Source of the DNA: Rarobacter faecitabidus | Lineage (GTDB): Bacteria > Actinomycetota > Actinomycetes > Actinomycetales > Cellulomonadaceae | DNA length: 64,000 nt | Reading direction: 5' to 3' | Assembly (NCBI RefSeq): GCF_006716265.1 | Contig: NZ_VFOS01000004.1 | Location: 159,111-223,110, forward strand | Part shown: positions 42,392 to 51,053 of the stretch, in pieces | How positions within the stretch are numbered: the stretch's first letter is position 1 | How the letters are laid out: each line of letters opens with the position of its first letter | Position numbers and translations under genes: made by a program | The notes under the pieces: generated by a model | Databases searched by the model: none | Told to the model about the DNA's origin: nothing | The model's input: only the letters and a program-made list of their open reading frames with translations

Positions 42392-42694
42392 CTAGTCGAC
42401 GATCAGTTCGGCGTACTGCGGGTTTCGGTCGACGAAGGTATCGATATAGGAGCAGCGAGGTACGACCTGCTGCCCCTGTTCTATGGCGTAGTCGAGGGCA
42501 GCACGCGCGAGGCGTGCGGCGAATCCGCGTCCTGCGAAGGCAGGCGAGACGACGGTGCTCAGGATGGTCATCGTGATCGCGTCCGCGTCGTAGTCGAGGT
42601 GGCCCACCTCGCCTTCACCATCCAACGTGGCGGTGAACCGTTGACGGTCTTTGTCGTGGGTCACGCTCAATTCGGCAGGGGCTGCAGTGCTCAT
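42392..42694 (-). CDS. GNAT-family N-acetyltransferase (YjdJ-like)
   Basis: 100 residues from the ATG at 42694 (MSTAAPAELSVTHD), which follows TTGAAT by 6 nt; an ATG at 42733 is possible. The short GNAT fold shows VSPAFAGRGFAARLARAALDYA, with the Q/R-x-x-G-x-G/A acetyl-CoA loop, and CSYIDTFVDRNPQY as in the YjdJ group. The substrate is unknown. Divergent from the MFS gene. Confidence 0.8.
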   Translation of the reverse strand: MSTAAPAELSVTHDKDRQRFTATLDGEGEVGHLDYDADAITMTILSTVVSPAFAGRGFAARLARAALDYAIEQGQQVVPRCSYIDTFVDRNPQYAELIVD

Positions 42695-42735
42695 CCTCAC
42701 ATTCAACACGGGATCGCCGGAATTGTCTCGCATGG

Positions 42736-42747
42736 GACAATGGCGTG
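42736..42747 (+). promoter_or_regulatory. Leaderless -10 of the MFS gene
   Basis: GACAAT (42736-42741) lies 6 nt before the GTG at 42748; the ten bases GGGACAATGG occur again in front of the phosphatase gene at 57795. Confidence 0.6.
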
Positions 42748-44055
42748 GTGTCGAATCCCATGGACGGGGGGCACGAAACGCCCGCGCCGGCCGATGAGAA
42801 TTCGGGTCGGCGCCGCCGCTCGAACCCGTATCTGAGTATCCTCAGCCGCCCTGGCGCAGCCAGCTTCAGCGCTGCTGCGGCGATCGCGCGTCTGCCGATG
42901 TCGATGATCGGCCTCGCCATCGTGCTCATCATCGAGCGCTCCTACGGCTCGTACGCGGCTGGCGGTCGCGTCTCGGCCGCGTATCTGATCGCGGCGGCGG
43001 CCGCGGTGCCGCAGATCGCGCGGCTCATCGATCGGCGCGGCCAATCCCGCGTCATGCGGCCGCTGGTCGTTGCGAACGGCATCTTCGTGATCGGTCTGGG
43101 ATTTGCCATCATCGCGGGCCTGCCCGAGCCAGTCCTGTGGCTGCTCGCGGCAGGCGTGGGTGCCACGGTCGGCGCGTTCGGCGCTCTCGTACGTGCGCGC
43201 TGGACTTTCACTCTCGGCGATTCGCGCGCGCTCCACACCGCATTTTCGCTCGAGTCGGCGCTGGACGAGTTCATCTTCGTCATCGGGCCGACGCTCGCCA
43301 CAGTGCTCGTGGTCCAGGTGTGGCCACTGGCGGGCCTGCTGGTCCCTGCCGTGGCCGCCGTCGGCGGTGGCCTGTGGTTCTGCTCGCAACGCGCCACGGA
43401 GCCGCCGGTGGCCTCGTCCCGAGCAAGCGGCGGCGGTCGCGCGGGCTCGGTCCTGCGCAACCCTGCACTGATCGCCCTGTCGGCCATCTTCTTGTTCATC
43501 GGCGTCGTGTTCGGCAGCGTCGAGGTCACAACCGTGGCGTTCGCCAAGGAAGTCGGCAGCGAGTCGATGGCGGGGGTCGTCCTGGGGATCTTCGCGCTGG
43601 GTTCCATGCTCGCTGGCCTCGCGTACGGCGCGCGACACTGGCGCTCGGCGCTGACGACCAGGTTGCTGGCCACGCTGGTCATCCTGACCGCCGGCATGTC
43701 GGCGCTCCTGCTCGCAACCTCGCTGTGGCACGTCGCACTGATCCTCCTGCTCGCGGGCGTCTCCATCGCCCCGACCTTGATCACGGGCACGTCGATCGTG
43801 CACACCGTAGTCGGCCAGGGCCAGCTCACCGAGGGCCTGGCGTGGACCTCCACCGCGATGACTATCGGGGTCTCCGGTGGGACGGCCGTGGCGGGCATCC
43901 TGATCGACGGGCATGGCGCCCGGGCCGGCTATCTCCTCACGTCGGCGGGCTCGTGCGTGGCGCTCGTCCTCGCCGCGCTGGCCGCCGCGGCGTTTGCGCG
44001 CCAGGAGCGCAGGCGCAAGGACGAGTCCTCCGTCGCCAACGCCAATGGTGATTAG
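42748..44055 (+). CDS. Major facilitator superfamily transporter
   Basis: 435 residues from GTG at 42748 (VSNPMDGGHET), supported by the 6-nt spacing to the -10 box. Twelve hydrophobic segments between residues about 40 and 420; the loop ARLIDRRGQSRVMRP corresponds to the MFS motif A position. A polar, Lys/Asp tail ends the protein. It resembles the group of actinobacterial efflux carriers; the substrate is unknown. Confidence 0.8.
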   Translation: MSNPMDGGHETPAPADENSGRRRRSNPYLSILSRPGAASFSAAAAIARLPMSMIGLAIVLIIERSYGSYAAGGRVSAAYLIAAAAAVPQIARLIDRRGQSRVMRPLVVANGIFVIGLGFAIIAGLPEPVLWLLAAGVGATVGAFGALVRARWTFTLGDSRALHTAFSLESALDEFIFVIGPTLATVLVVQVWPLAGLLVPAVAAVGGGLWFCSQRATEPPVASSRASGGGRAGSVLRNPALIALSAIFLFIGVVFGSVEVTTVAFAKEVGSESMAGVVLGIFALGSMLAGLAYGARHWRSALTTRLLATLVILTAGMSALLLATSLWHVALILLLAGVSIAPTLITGTSIVHTVVGQGQLTEGLAWTSTAMTIGVSGGTAVAGILIDGHGARAGYLLTSAGSCVALVLAALAAAAFARQERRRKDESSVANANGD

Positions 44056-44312
44056 TCAAGCGATTGTCCACATCCCCTCATGTCGTGACATATTGGGGAA
44101 AAAATTAACCCGATTGAGTCAATAAGAGGGCAATTCAACAGGCGAAGACGCTCAATAGATGGCAATGTGGCGAATGAAACACCGTGCGCGCATGAAAGAT
44201 CCCATGAATTCCGCCATACTTGAAACGTAAGGCACCGACGCTTCGTGCAAGGTAGCCATCCGCGCCGCCCCCGCGAAGCCCAGGTGACCAACCCGATCAA
44301 CCTGGAGACCCA

Positions 44313-46088
44313 GTGGCCAAGAATCAAGTGCGCGGCGACACCGTCGCCGATCTGCTCGTCAACCAGCTCCTCGCGGCCGGCGTCCGGCGCATCTACGGGA
44401 TCGTGGGCGACAGCCTCAACCCCATCGTGGACGCGGTGCGACGTTCCAACAAGAACGGTGAGGGCATCCAGTGGATTCACGTCCGCCACGAGGAGGCCGC
44501 CGCATTCGCCGCGGCTGCCGAGGCGGAGGTCACGGGCGAACTCGCCGTCTGCGCGGGCTCCTGCGGCCCCGGCAACCTGCACCTCATCAACGGGCTGTAC
44601 GACGCCAACCGATCACGTGTCCCCGTGCTCGCCATCGCTAGCCACATCCCCAGTGAGCAGATCGGCACGAGCTACTTCCAGGAGACGCACCCGGACCGCA
44701 TCTTCAACGAGTGCTCGGTCTACAACGAACTCATCTCCAACCCCGTCGCCGCCCCGCGCGTCATCGCCTCGGCTATCCACCACGCCTATGCGGCACCGGG
44801 GGTCGCCGTCCTGACGATCCCAGGAGACACAGCCGCCGCAGACGCCCCTGCGGGCTATCCCATCGACCTCTCGGAGCGCACCCCCAAGCCACGCATCCTC
44901 CCCTCCCCGGATTCCCTGCGGGCTCTGGCGGATGCCATCAACGAGGCCAAGAAGGTCACCATCTTCGCCGGGGCCGGCGTCAAGGGCGCGCACGACGAGG
45001 TCGTGGCGCTCGCTGACCGTATCGCGGCCCCCATCGGCCACTCGCTGCGCGGCAAGGAGTTCATCCAGTACGACAACCCATTCGACGTCGGCATGTCGGG
45101 CCTGCTCGGCTACGGTTCTGCCACCGCCGCGATGCACGAGGCCGATCTGCTGATCCTGCTCGGCACCGACTTCCCCTATGACCAGTTCCTCCCCTCGGAT
45201 GTGCGGACCGCCCAGGTGGACATCCGCGAGGAGGCACTGGGGCGGCGCACCCGCCTCGACCTCGCCGTCGTAGGCGACGTCAAGGAGACCGTCACCGCCC
45301 TGCTCCCGCTCGTCAACAAAGCCCGCTCGCGCCGCTTCCTGGATGGCCAGGTCAAGAAGTACGAGAAGGCGATGTCCGGCGTGGTCGGAGCCTATAAGGG
45401 CAAGAAGGCGGAATCGCTCAAGCCGATCCACCCGGAGTACGTGGCGGACATCCTGTCCGATGTAGCGGCCGAAGACGCCGTCTTCACCGTGGACACCGGC
45501 ATGTGCAACGTCTGGGCAGCCCGCTACCTGCGGGTCAACGGCAAGCGCCGCGTCATCGGCTCGTTCCTGCACGGGTCCATGGCGAACGCGATGCCGATGG
45601 CCATCGGGGTCGCCGCCGCCAACCCCGGCCGGCAGGTCATCTCGATGTCCGGCGACGGCGGCTTGTCGATGCTCCTCGGCGACCTGATCACGCTGCGCAA
45701 CTACAAACTGCCCGTCAAGGTCGTCGTGTTCAACAACGCCTCCCTCGGCATGGTGAAGCTCGAGATGCTGGTCAACGGCCTACCGAGCTTCGGCACCGAT
45801 GACGAGGGCGTCAACTACGCCGACATCGCCAAGGCCATCGGCATCCCAGCCGTGCGCGTCGAGGACCCCAAGGACGTGAAATCGGCCCTAGAAGGCCTCC
45901 TCAAGCAGGACGGCCCCGCCCTCATCGACGTGCGCACCGACCCGAACGCCCTGTCCCTTCCGCCCAGCATCACCGCCGATCAGGTGACCGGCTTCGCGGT
46001 CGCGATGAGCAAGGAAGTGCTCGGCGGCGGGCTCGGCGAGGTCATTTCGATGGCCAAGTCGAACCTCCGGAACATCCCGCGTCCGTGA
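44313..46088 (+). CDS. poxB: Pyruvate dehydrogenase (quinone) / pyruvate oxidase
   Basis: 591 residues. Three-domain ThDP enzyme: VRHEEAAAFAAAAEAE with the catalytic Glu (about residue 52), CAGSCGPGNLHLINGLYDAN, FAD-domain FAGAGVKGAH, and the ThDP-binding GDGGLSMLLGDLITLRNYKLPVKVVVFNN (about 446). The C-terminus (LGGGLGEVISMAKSNLR) fits the lipid-binding part of PoxB. It makes acetate and CO2 from pyruvate with electrons to quinone at the membrane. GTG start with GGAG 5 nt before. It is coupled to the next gene (GTGA). Confidence 0.92.
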   Translation: MAKNQVRGDTVADLLVNQLLAAGVRRIYGIVGDSLNPIVDAVRRSNKNGEGIQWIHVRHEEAAAFAAAAEAEVTGELAVCAGSCGPGNLHLINGLYDANRSRVPVLAIASHIPSEQIGTSYFQETHPDRIFNECSVYNELISNPVAAPRVIASAIHHAYAAPGVAVLTIPGDTAAADAPAGYPIDLSERTPKPRILPSPDSLRALADAINEAKKVTIFAGAGVKGAHDEVVALADRIAAPIGHSLRGKEFIQYDNPFDVGMSGLLGYGSATAAMHEADLLILLGTDFPYDQFLPSDVRTAQVDIREEALGRRTRLDLAVVGDVKETVTALLPLVNKARSRRFLDGQVKKYEKAMSGVVGAYKGKKAESLKPIHPEYVADILSDVAAEDAVFTVDTGMCNVWAARYLRVNGKRRVIGSFLHGSMANAMPMAIGVAAANPGRQVISMSGDGGLSMLLGDLITLRNYKLPVKVVVFNNASLGMVKLEMLVNGLPSFGTDDEGVNYADIAKAIGIPAVRVEDPKDVKSALEGLLKQDGPALIDVRTDPNALSLPPSITADQVTGFAVAMSKEVLGGGLGEVISMAKSNLRNIPRP

Positions 46089-47353
46089 GCGCACTCTTCC
46101 CCGTCCCGCGCCCCGCGGCGTGGCGACGGGTCGCTCTTGCCATGTTCGCCGTGGCCTGGGGCGGGAACGAGTTCACACCGCTCCTGGTCATGTACAAGGT
46201 GGACCACGGGCTGTCGACCGCGACCGTAGACGTGCTGCTCGGCGCCTACGTGCTGGGAATCATCCCGGCGCTCCTGCTGGGCGGCCCGCTCTCGGACCGG
46301 TTCGGGCGGTCCCGACTCATGCTGCCCGCACCGCTGTTCGCCGTCGTCGGTTCCCTGGTGCTCGCGGGCGGCGGTTCGCAGTCGGCGGTGTTGTTCGCCG
46401 GCCGCGTCTTCTCGGGTATCGCACTGGGCCTGGTGATGGCGGTCGGTACCGCCTGGATCAAGGAGCTCTCTCAGGCTCCGGCCAGTCCGAACACCTCCCC
46501 CGGGGTGGGCGCCCGCCGCGCCGCGCTGAGCCTGACCATGGGGTTCGGGCTCGGTGCCGTCGTCGCCGCTGCCCTTGCCCAGTTCGCTCCGCGCGGCGAC
46601 GTGTATCCCTACCTGATCAACGCCGCACTGTCCCTCGCCAGCTTCTGGTTCCTGCTACGCGCACCGGAGACGCGTGAGGAGCAGGTTGGCGGGTCGCTCA
46701 TCGCCGACCTGAAGGTACCCTCGTCGCGCCACCGGCGGTTCCTGCTCGTCGTCCTCCCTGCGGCGCCCTGGGTGTTCGGCACGTCGGCCTGCGCCTATGC
46801 CATCATCCCGACGCTCTTCGCCGACCAGGTGGGTGACCTGCGCGTCGGCTTCTCCGGCCTGCTCTGCCTGATCGCGCTCGGCTGCGGCTTCGGCATCCAA
46901 TTGATCGCGTCCCGCTTCGACTCGGACCGCTCCGCGCGGGGAACGGGCGTTGGCCTGGGCGCGACGACCCTGTCGATGGCGGTCGCAGCGATCGCGGCGG
47001 GGAACTCGTCCATCCTCCTGGCCATCGTCGCGGCCGCCATGCTCGGCGTGTCCTACGGGCTGCTGCTCGTCGCAGGGCTGTCCGAGATCCAGCGCATCGC
47101 CGGCCCGGACGATCTCGCCGGGCTCACTGCGGTCTACTACTCGCTGACCTACTTGGGCTTCTTCATCCCGGCGATCCTGGCCGGGCTCGACATCTGGTTC
47201 TCGTACCGGCAGATGTTCGCCGCCGGTGCCGGTATCGCCGCGGTTTCCCTCGGCTTCGTAGGCCTGTGGTGGGCAAAGCATCTGCCCGGCCCGGTGATTG
47301 AGGACGAGTTCTCCGTCGCACACGATGCAGCGCCCGTACGGGTCGACGCCTAG
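46085..47353 (+). CDS. MFS transporter coupled to poxB
   Basis: 422 residues, GTG start overlapping the poxB stop. Twelve hydrophobic segments; motif A is GGPLSDRFGRSRLM (about residue 60). A soluble loop occurs between TM6 and TM7 (ETREEQVGGSLIADLKVPSSR). The tight coupling to PoxB suggests it handles acetate, pyruvate or a related acid, but nothing in the sequence fixes this. Confidence 0.8.
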   Translation: MSALFPVPRPAAWRRVALAMFAVAWGGNEFTPLLVMYKVDHGLSTATVDVLLGAYVLGIIPALLLGGPLSDRFGRSRLMLPAPLFAVVGSLVLAGGGSQSAVLFAGRVFSGIALGLVMAVGTAWIKELSQAPASPNTSPGVGARRAALSLTMGFGLGAVVAAALAQFAPRGDVYPYLINAALSLASFWFLLRAPETREEQVGGSLIADLKVPSSRHRRFLLVVLPAAPWVFGTSACAYAIIPTLFADQVGDLRVGFSGLLCLIALGCGFGIQLIASRFDSDRSARGTGVGLGATTLSMAVAAIAAGNSSILLAIVAAAMLGVSYGLLLVAGLSEIQRIAGPDDLAGLTAVYYSLTYLGFFIPAILAGLDIWFSYRQMFAAGAGIAAVSLGFVGLWWAKHLPGPVIEDEFSVAHDAAPVRVDA

Positions 47354-47506
47354 GTGCGGGGGTGCGGGACACGCGCGCCCGGAACGGTGGCCTGGTTCGA
47401 TAGCCATCGCGTTGCGCGTGAGTGGCAATACGATCTTCGCCGTACTGCTCGGAGCGGTCCTGCGGCCCACACGGCTCAATCGGGATGGGTCGCCCCCACC
47501 CGGCAA

Positions 47507-48679
47507 TTATCCGGTCGCCACGCCGAACAAGGCGCCGAGCGCGTAGGTGACACCAGCCGCGCCGAAGCCGATCAGTACCTGTCGGACGGCACGGCGTAGC
47601 GGCGGACTACCTGACAGCAGTCCCACGGCGGCGCCGGTCAGCGACAGCGCCAGGCCGACCAGGACGGTTGCGACGACTACCGCCGCCAGCCCGGTCATGC
47701 CGAACAGGTAGGGCAGGATGGGAATCAGCGCCCCCGAGGCGAAGAAGCAGAAGCTCGAGATGGCAGCGCCCCAGGCGGTGCCGTGCGCCTCGAAGTCAGC
47801 CGGGTCGGGAGCGGGTCCGAGTCGGGTCGAGGACGAGTAGTTGGCAATCACGTCCTCGGCCTGCGCCTGCGCATCCGCCTCACTCATGCCGTGCGCGCGG
47901 TAGATGAGGGCGAGTTCATTGGCGTCGACGTCCAGATCGGGCACGCGCTGAGCAGCCGTGACGGACGGTGTGGAGGCCTCCAGGAGTTCGCGCTGAGAGC
48001 GCACCGACACGTATTCACCCGCTCCCATCGACATAGCTCCTGCCAGTAGCCCAGCGACGCCGGAGAGCAGCACCGTCTGATTGCTGACGCCGGCCGCGCC
48101 GACACCGAGGATGAGCGCCAGGTTGGACACCAGCCCGTCGTTGGCGCCGAAGACCGCGGCGCGGAACGTGCCGGAGAGCTTGGTGCGGCCGCGCTCGGCA
48201 AGCGCCCGCACCACTTCCTCGTGAATGTGCTCGTCGGCCGCCATCTGCGCGGTGGCGTCCAGATCGTCATCGTACTTCGCACGCGCCTCGGCCTTCTGCG
48301 CGAGCGCGAGCACGAAGATGCCTCCGAAGTGCCGGGCCAGGAATCCCAGCAGGTGCGAGCGAATGAAACCTCGCCGCGCGTTTGTGGCGTGATCCCCCAG
48401 CAGTTCGAGCCAGTGCGCCTCGTGGCGGCGTTCGGCTTCGGCGAGCGCGAGCAGGATCTCTCGCTCCTCACCGCCGACCTTCGCCGCCAGATCTACGTAT
48501 ACCCCCGCCTCGATTCGCTCGTCGACGAGATTCCGCTGCCAGCGCCGGACCTGTCGTCGGGATGGGGAATCGGCGCGCCCTGCCCGCGCGGGCGACGCCT
48601 CGCTCGGTGACGCGGCAGGCTCGCTCCGCGACGCGCCGGGTTCGATGAGCGAACGGGTTGGCTCAGTGGGGTCGGTCAC
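47507..48679 (-). CDS. Ferritin-like/VIT1-CCC1 fusion, probable iron or manganese exporter
   Basis: 390 residues. A Ser/Ala/Pro-rich head (about 1-45) is followed by a rubrerythrin/ferritin-like domain (about 50-160) with EREILLALAEAERRHEAHWLE and AADEHIHEEVVRAL, whose Glu and His residues could bind metal. The C-terminal VIT1 domain (about 170-390) has FGANDGLVSNLALILGVGAAG, an acidic/Met-rich stretch (SMGAGEYVSVRSQ) and four to five membrane helices. It resembles MbfA-type proteins that export ferrous iron, here with manganese as an alternative. It stands alone; no metal-box was found in front of it. Confidence 0.85.
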   Translation of the reverse strand: MTDPTEPTRSLIEPGASRSEPAASPSEASPARAGRADSPSRRQVRRWQRNLVDERIEAGVYVDLAAKVGGEEREILLALAEAERRHEAHWLELLGDHATNARRGFIRSHLLGFLARHFGGIFVLALAQKAEARAKYDDDLDATAQMAADEHIHEEVVRALAERGRTKLSGTFRAAVFGANDGLVSNLALILGVGAAGVSNQTVLLSGVAGLLAGAMSMGAGEYVSVRSQRELLEASTPSVTAAQRVPDLDVDANELALIYRAHGMSEADAQAQAEDVIANYSSSTRLGPAPDPADFEAHGTAWGAAISSFCFFASGALIPILPYLFGMTGLAAVVVATVLVGLALSLTGAAVGLLSGSPPLRRAVRQVLIGFGAAGVTYALGALFGVATG

Positions 48680-48691
48680 GCGGCGGACGTC

Positions 48692-49066
48692 CTAGTGGGT
48701 CTGGAAGGAGGCGGGTAGCACCACGTTGTCGCCGTGATGCGTGAACAAGGATGCCACCTCGGTCACGGGATAGCCCGCTATGCCGGTACCCAGCCGGGAG
48801 ACCCAGAAGGTCAGATCCGGATGCTCGGCCGCATACGCGAGGAATCGCTCGACCGCGGCTCGCATCTCCTCCCAGCCGGACATGGTGTCGATCGCGTAGC
48901 AGCGGCCGGTTGCGCCATCACCAACGCCCCACTCGGCACCAAAGTGCTGGTGGGCGTAGCGGGCCGCACCGCCGCCGTGGAATCCCGCCTTATTGGATCC
49001 GAAGACGAAGATCGTGTTGTCAGGGAGCTCGGTCACCGGCTCCGGTGTGACCGTTACGTCGACCAT
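48692..49066 (-). CDS. A1S_2505-like (macro-domain-related) protein
   Basis: 124 residues from the ATG at 49066, with AAGGA 9 nt before it; an ATG at 49075 lies on the ribosome site. NTIFVFGSNKAGFHGGGAARYA near residue 17, GRCYAIDTMSG and LTFWVSRLGTGIAGYPVTEVASLF show the glycine-rich loops of this phage-associated family, which is related by pattern to macro domains that bind ADP-ribose. The function is unknown. It lies 12 nt before the VIT1 gene in map order, in the same direction, downstream of no clear operon. Confidence 0.65.
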   Translation of the reverse strand: MVDVTVTPEPVTELPDNTIFVFGSNKAGFHGGGAARYAHQHFGAEWGVGDGATGRCYAIDTMSGWEEMRAAVERFLAYAAEHPDLTFWVSRLGTGIAGYPVTEVASLFTHHGDNVVLPASFQTH

Positions 49067-49286
49067 GATGACCATTCCTTACCAGTTGCTCTCGGGCCGG
49101 CATGCCCGAAAAGTCCTTAATTGACTCAATCACGCTCATTTCGAGAATCCCAGGGACCACGGTCCCGGTGCAACTACCGGCGCCGTGACTTACCTCGCAT
49201 TTGCACGCGGAGAGCAAACCGTGCGGGCTCTGCTAAGGCGCGATTCGCCAACTCTATCCAGGCCAGCGTGCCCGGCACCAGCGCAA

Positions 49287-51053
49287 TCAGTCGCGATTCG
49301 CCAGCGCCCGGAACTGCTCGTTCCCAGCGAGGTCAAGCAACGAGCCCTGGGCCACGACGTGCCCGGCGTCGAGGACAACGACATTGTCGGCCCCCTGGAC
49401 GGTCTCGAGCCGGTGCGCGATGATCAGCGTCGTGCGTCCTCGCTGCAATTCCGCGAGCGCGGCGCTCAGCTCAGCCTCCGTCTCCCGATCGAGCTGGCTG
49501 GTGACCTCGTCGAGGATGAGGATGGGGGCGTCGCGCAGCAGGGCACGGGCGATGGCGATCCGCTGCCGCTGGCCGCCGGAGACTGCGGTCCCGAGCTCGC
49601 CCACCTGGGTGTCCAGGCCATCGGCGAAGTCGGCGGGGTCGAGCGCGGCGCGCTGGCACGCGAGCAGCAGGTGCTCATCGCTGGCCTCGGGCGTCGCCAC
49701 GCGCAGGTTCTCGGCGATGGATGCGTTGAACAGGTAGGGGCGCTGTCCCACGATTCCCACTGCGGCACGCAGGTCCTCATCGGCGAGTTCGCGCACGTCG
49801 ACGCCGCCGATGCTGATCCTTCCCTCATCCGGGTCGTAGAAGCGCGCGAGAAGATGGGCGAGAGTCGACTTTCCCGAGCCGGACGCGCCGACGATCGCGG
49901 TAGTCGACCCCGCGGGCAGGTCCAGGGTGATGCCGCGGACGGCAGGTTCCAGCCCGCCGGCATAACTGAAGGTGACGTCCTCGATGCGGACGGCGGGACA
50001 CTCGTCCTCTCCCCAGCGCGCCGCATCGGGCAGCGGGACCGGGCGCACGGGCGCCGGGGTCGCGGGACGAGCCTCGGTGATCTGCGCAACTCGGGCGGCC
50101 GATGCGAATGCCTGATCGAGGTCGGCGCTGAACTCTTCCACTGCGGTGACCGCGGGCAGGGTGCCGAGGACGACACCCACGGCGAGTGCCAGGTCGTACC
50201 AGCCGTAGGCACCGGCTGCTACCTCGCGGGCACCGACCAGGATGATCGCACTGACCGTCGCGGCACAGTCGGCGGCGATCAGACCGCGGCGCAGGGCCAC
50301 GATGCTGCCCAGGGTTGTCTGATCGGCGCGCAACCTCTCTCCCCACGCATCCTGCTCGGCGCGGCGACGGTGCTCGTAGCCGAAGGCAACGATCTCGCAT
50401 GCTCCCTGCACCGAGTCCGTTACGTGCTGCGCGAGTTCGCCACGCTCGTGCCGCAGACGCCGGGCAGCCCCGAGGGCCCGCTTGGACTCGATGAGCGGGA
50501 AGATCAGCCCCACGATGAGCCAGCAGCTCACCGCCGCCGATGCCACGCCGACGGACACGGCAGCCGCGAGCCAGACGCCCATCCCGAGCGGCACGATCAC
50601 CGCGGTTGTGGCCGGGCCGAGCGTGTGCGCGAAGAACACTTCGATCCGGTCAATGTCGCGGGTCGCACGCGAGAGCAGGTCGCCGGTCCGCCGGCCTTCG
50701 GTGGCCGTCGGTGCCTGCGGTTCGAGCCGGCGGAAGAAGTATGTGCGCAGCGTCGCGAGGGCTTTGAACGCCACGTAGTGCCCGAAGAACTGCTCGAGGT
50801 AGCGAGCGAATGCCTTGATCAGCGAGAGGACGACGAGGAGGGTGGCGACATGCCCCAGCGACAAGGTGCCGCCCAGCGCGCTCGCCGCGGCGTACGTGCC
50901 GAGGCCGATGATCGCCGCCCCCGATACCAGCCCGACGATGCGGAACAGGATCGAGGCGCCGAGCGGGGGCAGCACGGTCCTCGTGCGGGTGAGCAGCCAT
51001 CTCGCGAGTGAGCGCCGGTCCCAGGCGATGGGTGCGGACGATTCCTCCGTCAC
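49287..51053 (-). CDS. ABC transporter ATPase/permease, second half of iron-regulated pair
   Basis: 588 residues. Membrane part about 25-320 with six helices, then an ATPase with Walker A GASGSGKST, signature AVSGGQRQRIAIARALL, Walker B ILILDEVTSQLD and the His of IIAHRLETV. The GTG start overlaps the stop of the upstream half (GTGA), so the two are made together and should form a heterodimer. Exporter-type fold, but siderophore importers of the IrtAB/YbtPQ type share it. The iron box upstream favours iron uptake or siderophore handling. CydC is an alternative. Confidence 0.8.
   Translation of the reverse strand: MTEESSAPIAWDRRSLARWLLTRTRTVLPPLGASILFRIVGLVSGAAIIGLGTYAAASALGGTLSLGHVATLLVVLSLIKAFARYLEQFFGHYVAFKALATLRTYFFRRLEPQAPTATEGRRTGDLLSRATRDIDRIEVFFAHTLGPATTAVIVPLGMGVWLAAAVSVGVASAAVSCWLIVGLIFPLIESKRALGAARRLRHERGELAQHVTDSVQGACEIVAFGYEHRRRAEQDAWGERLRADQTTLGSIVALRRGLIAADCAATVSAIILVGAREVAAGAYGWYDLALAVGVVLGTLPAVTAVEEFSADLDQAFASAARVAQITEARPATPAPVRPVPLPDAARWGEDECPAVRIEDVTFSYAGGLEPAVRGITLDLPAGSTTAIVGASGSGKSTLAHLLARFYDPDEGRISIGGVDVRELADEDLRAAVGIVGQRPYLFNASIAENLRVATPEASDEHLLLACQRAALDPADFADGLDTQVGELGTAVSGGQRQRIAIARALLRDAPILILDEVTSQLDRETEAELSAALAELQRGRTTLIIAHRLETVQGADNVVVLDAGHVVAQGSLLDLAGNEQFRALANRD

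Noticed and set aside
42703..43914. 403-codon minus-strand open frame
   Set aside because: It is antisense to the MFS gene; the product is Arg/Asp/Gln-rich without a domain.
47354..47506. SRP RNA or other small RNA
   Set aside because: The gap lacks the conserved SRP tetraloop helix and shows no stable long fold by eye.
49185..51011. 608-codon plus-strand open frame
   Set aside because: It lies antisense to an ABC gene with intact Walker and signature motifs and overlaps it almost fully.
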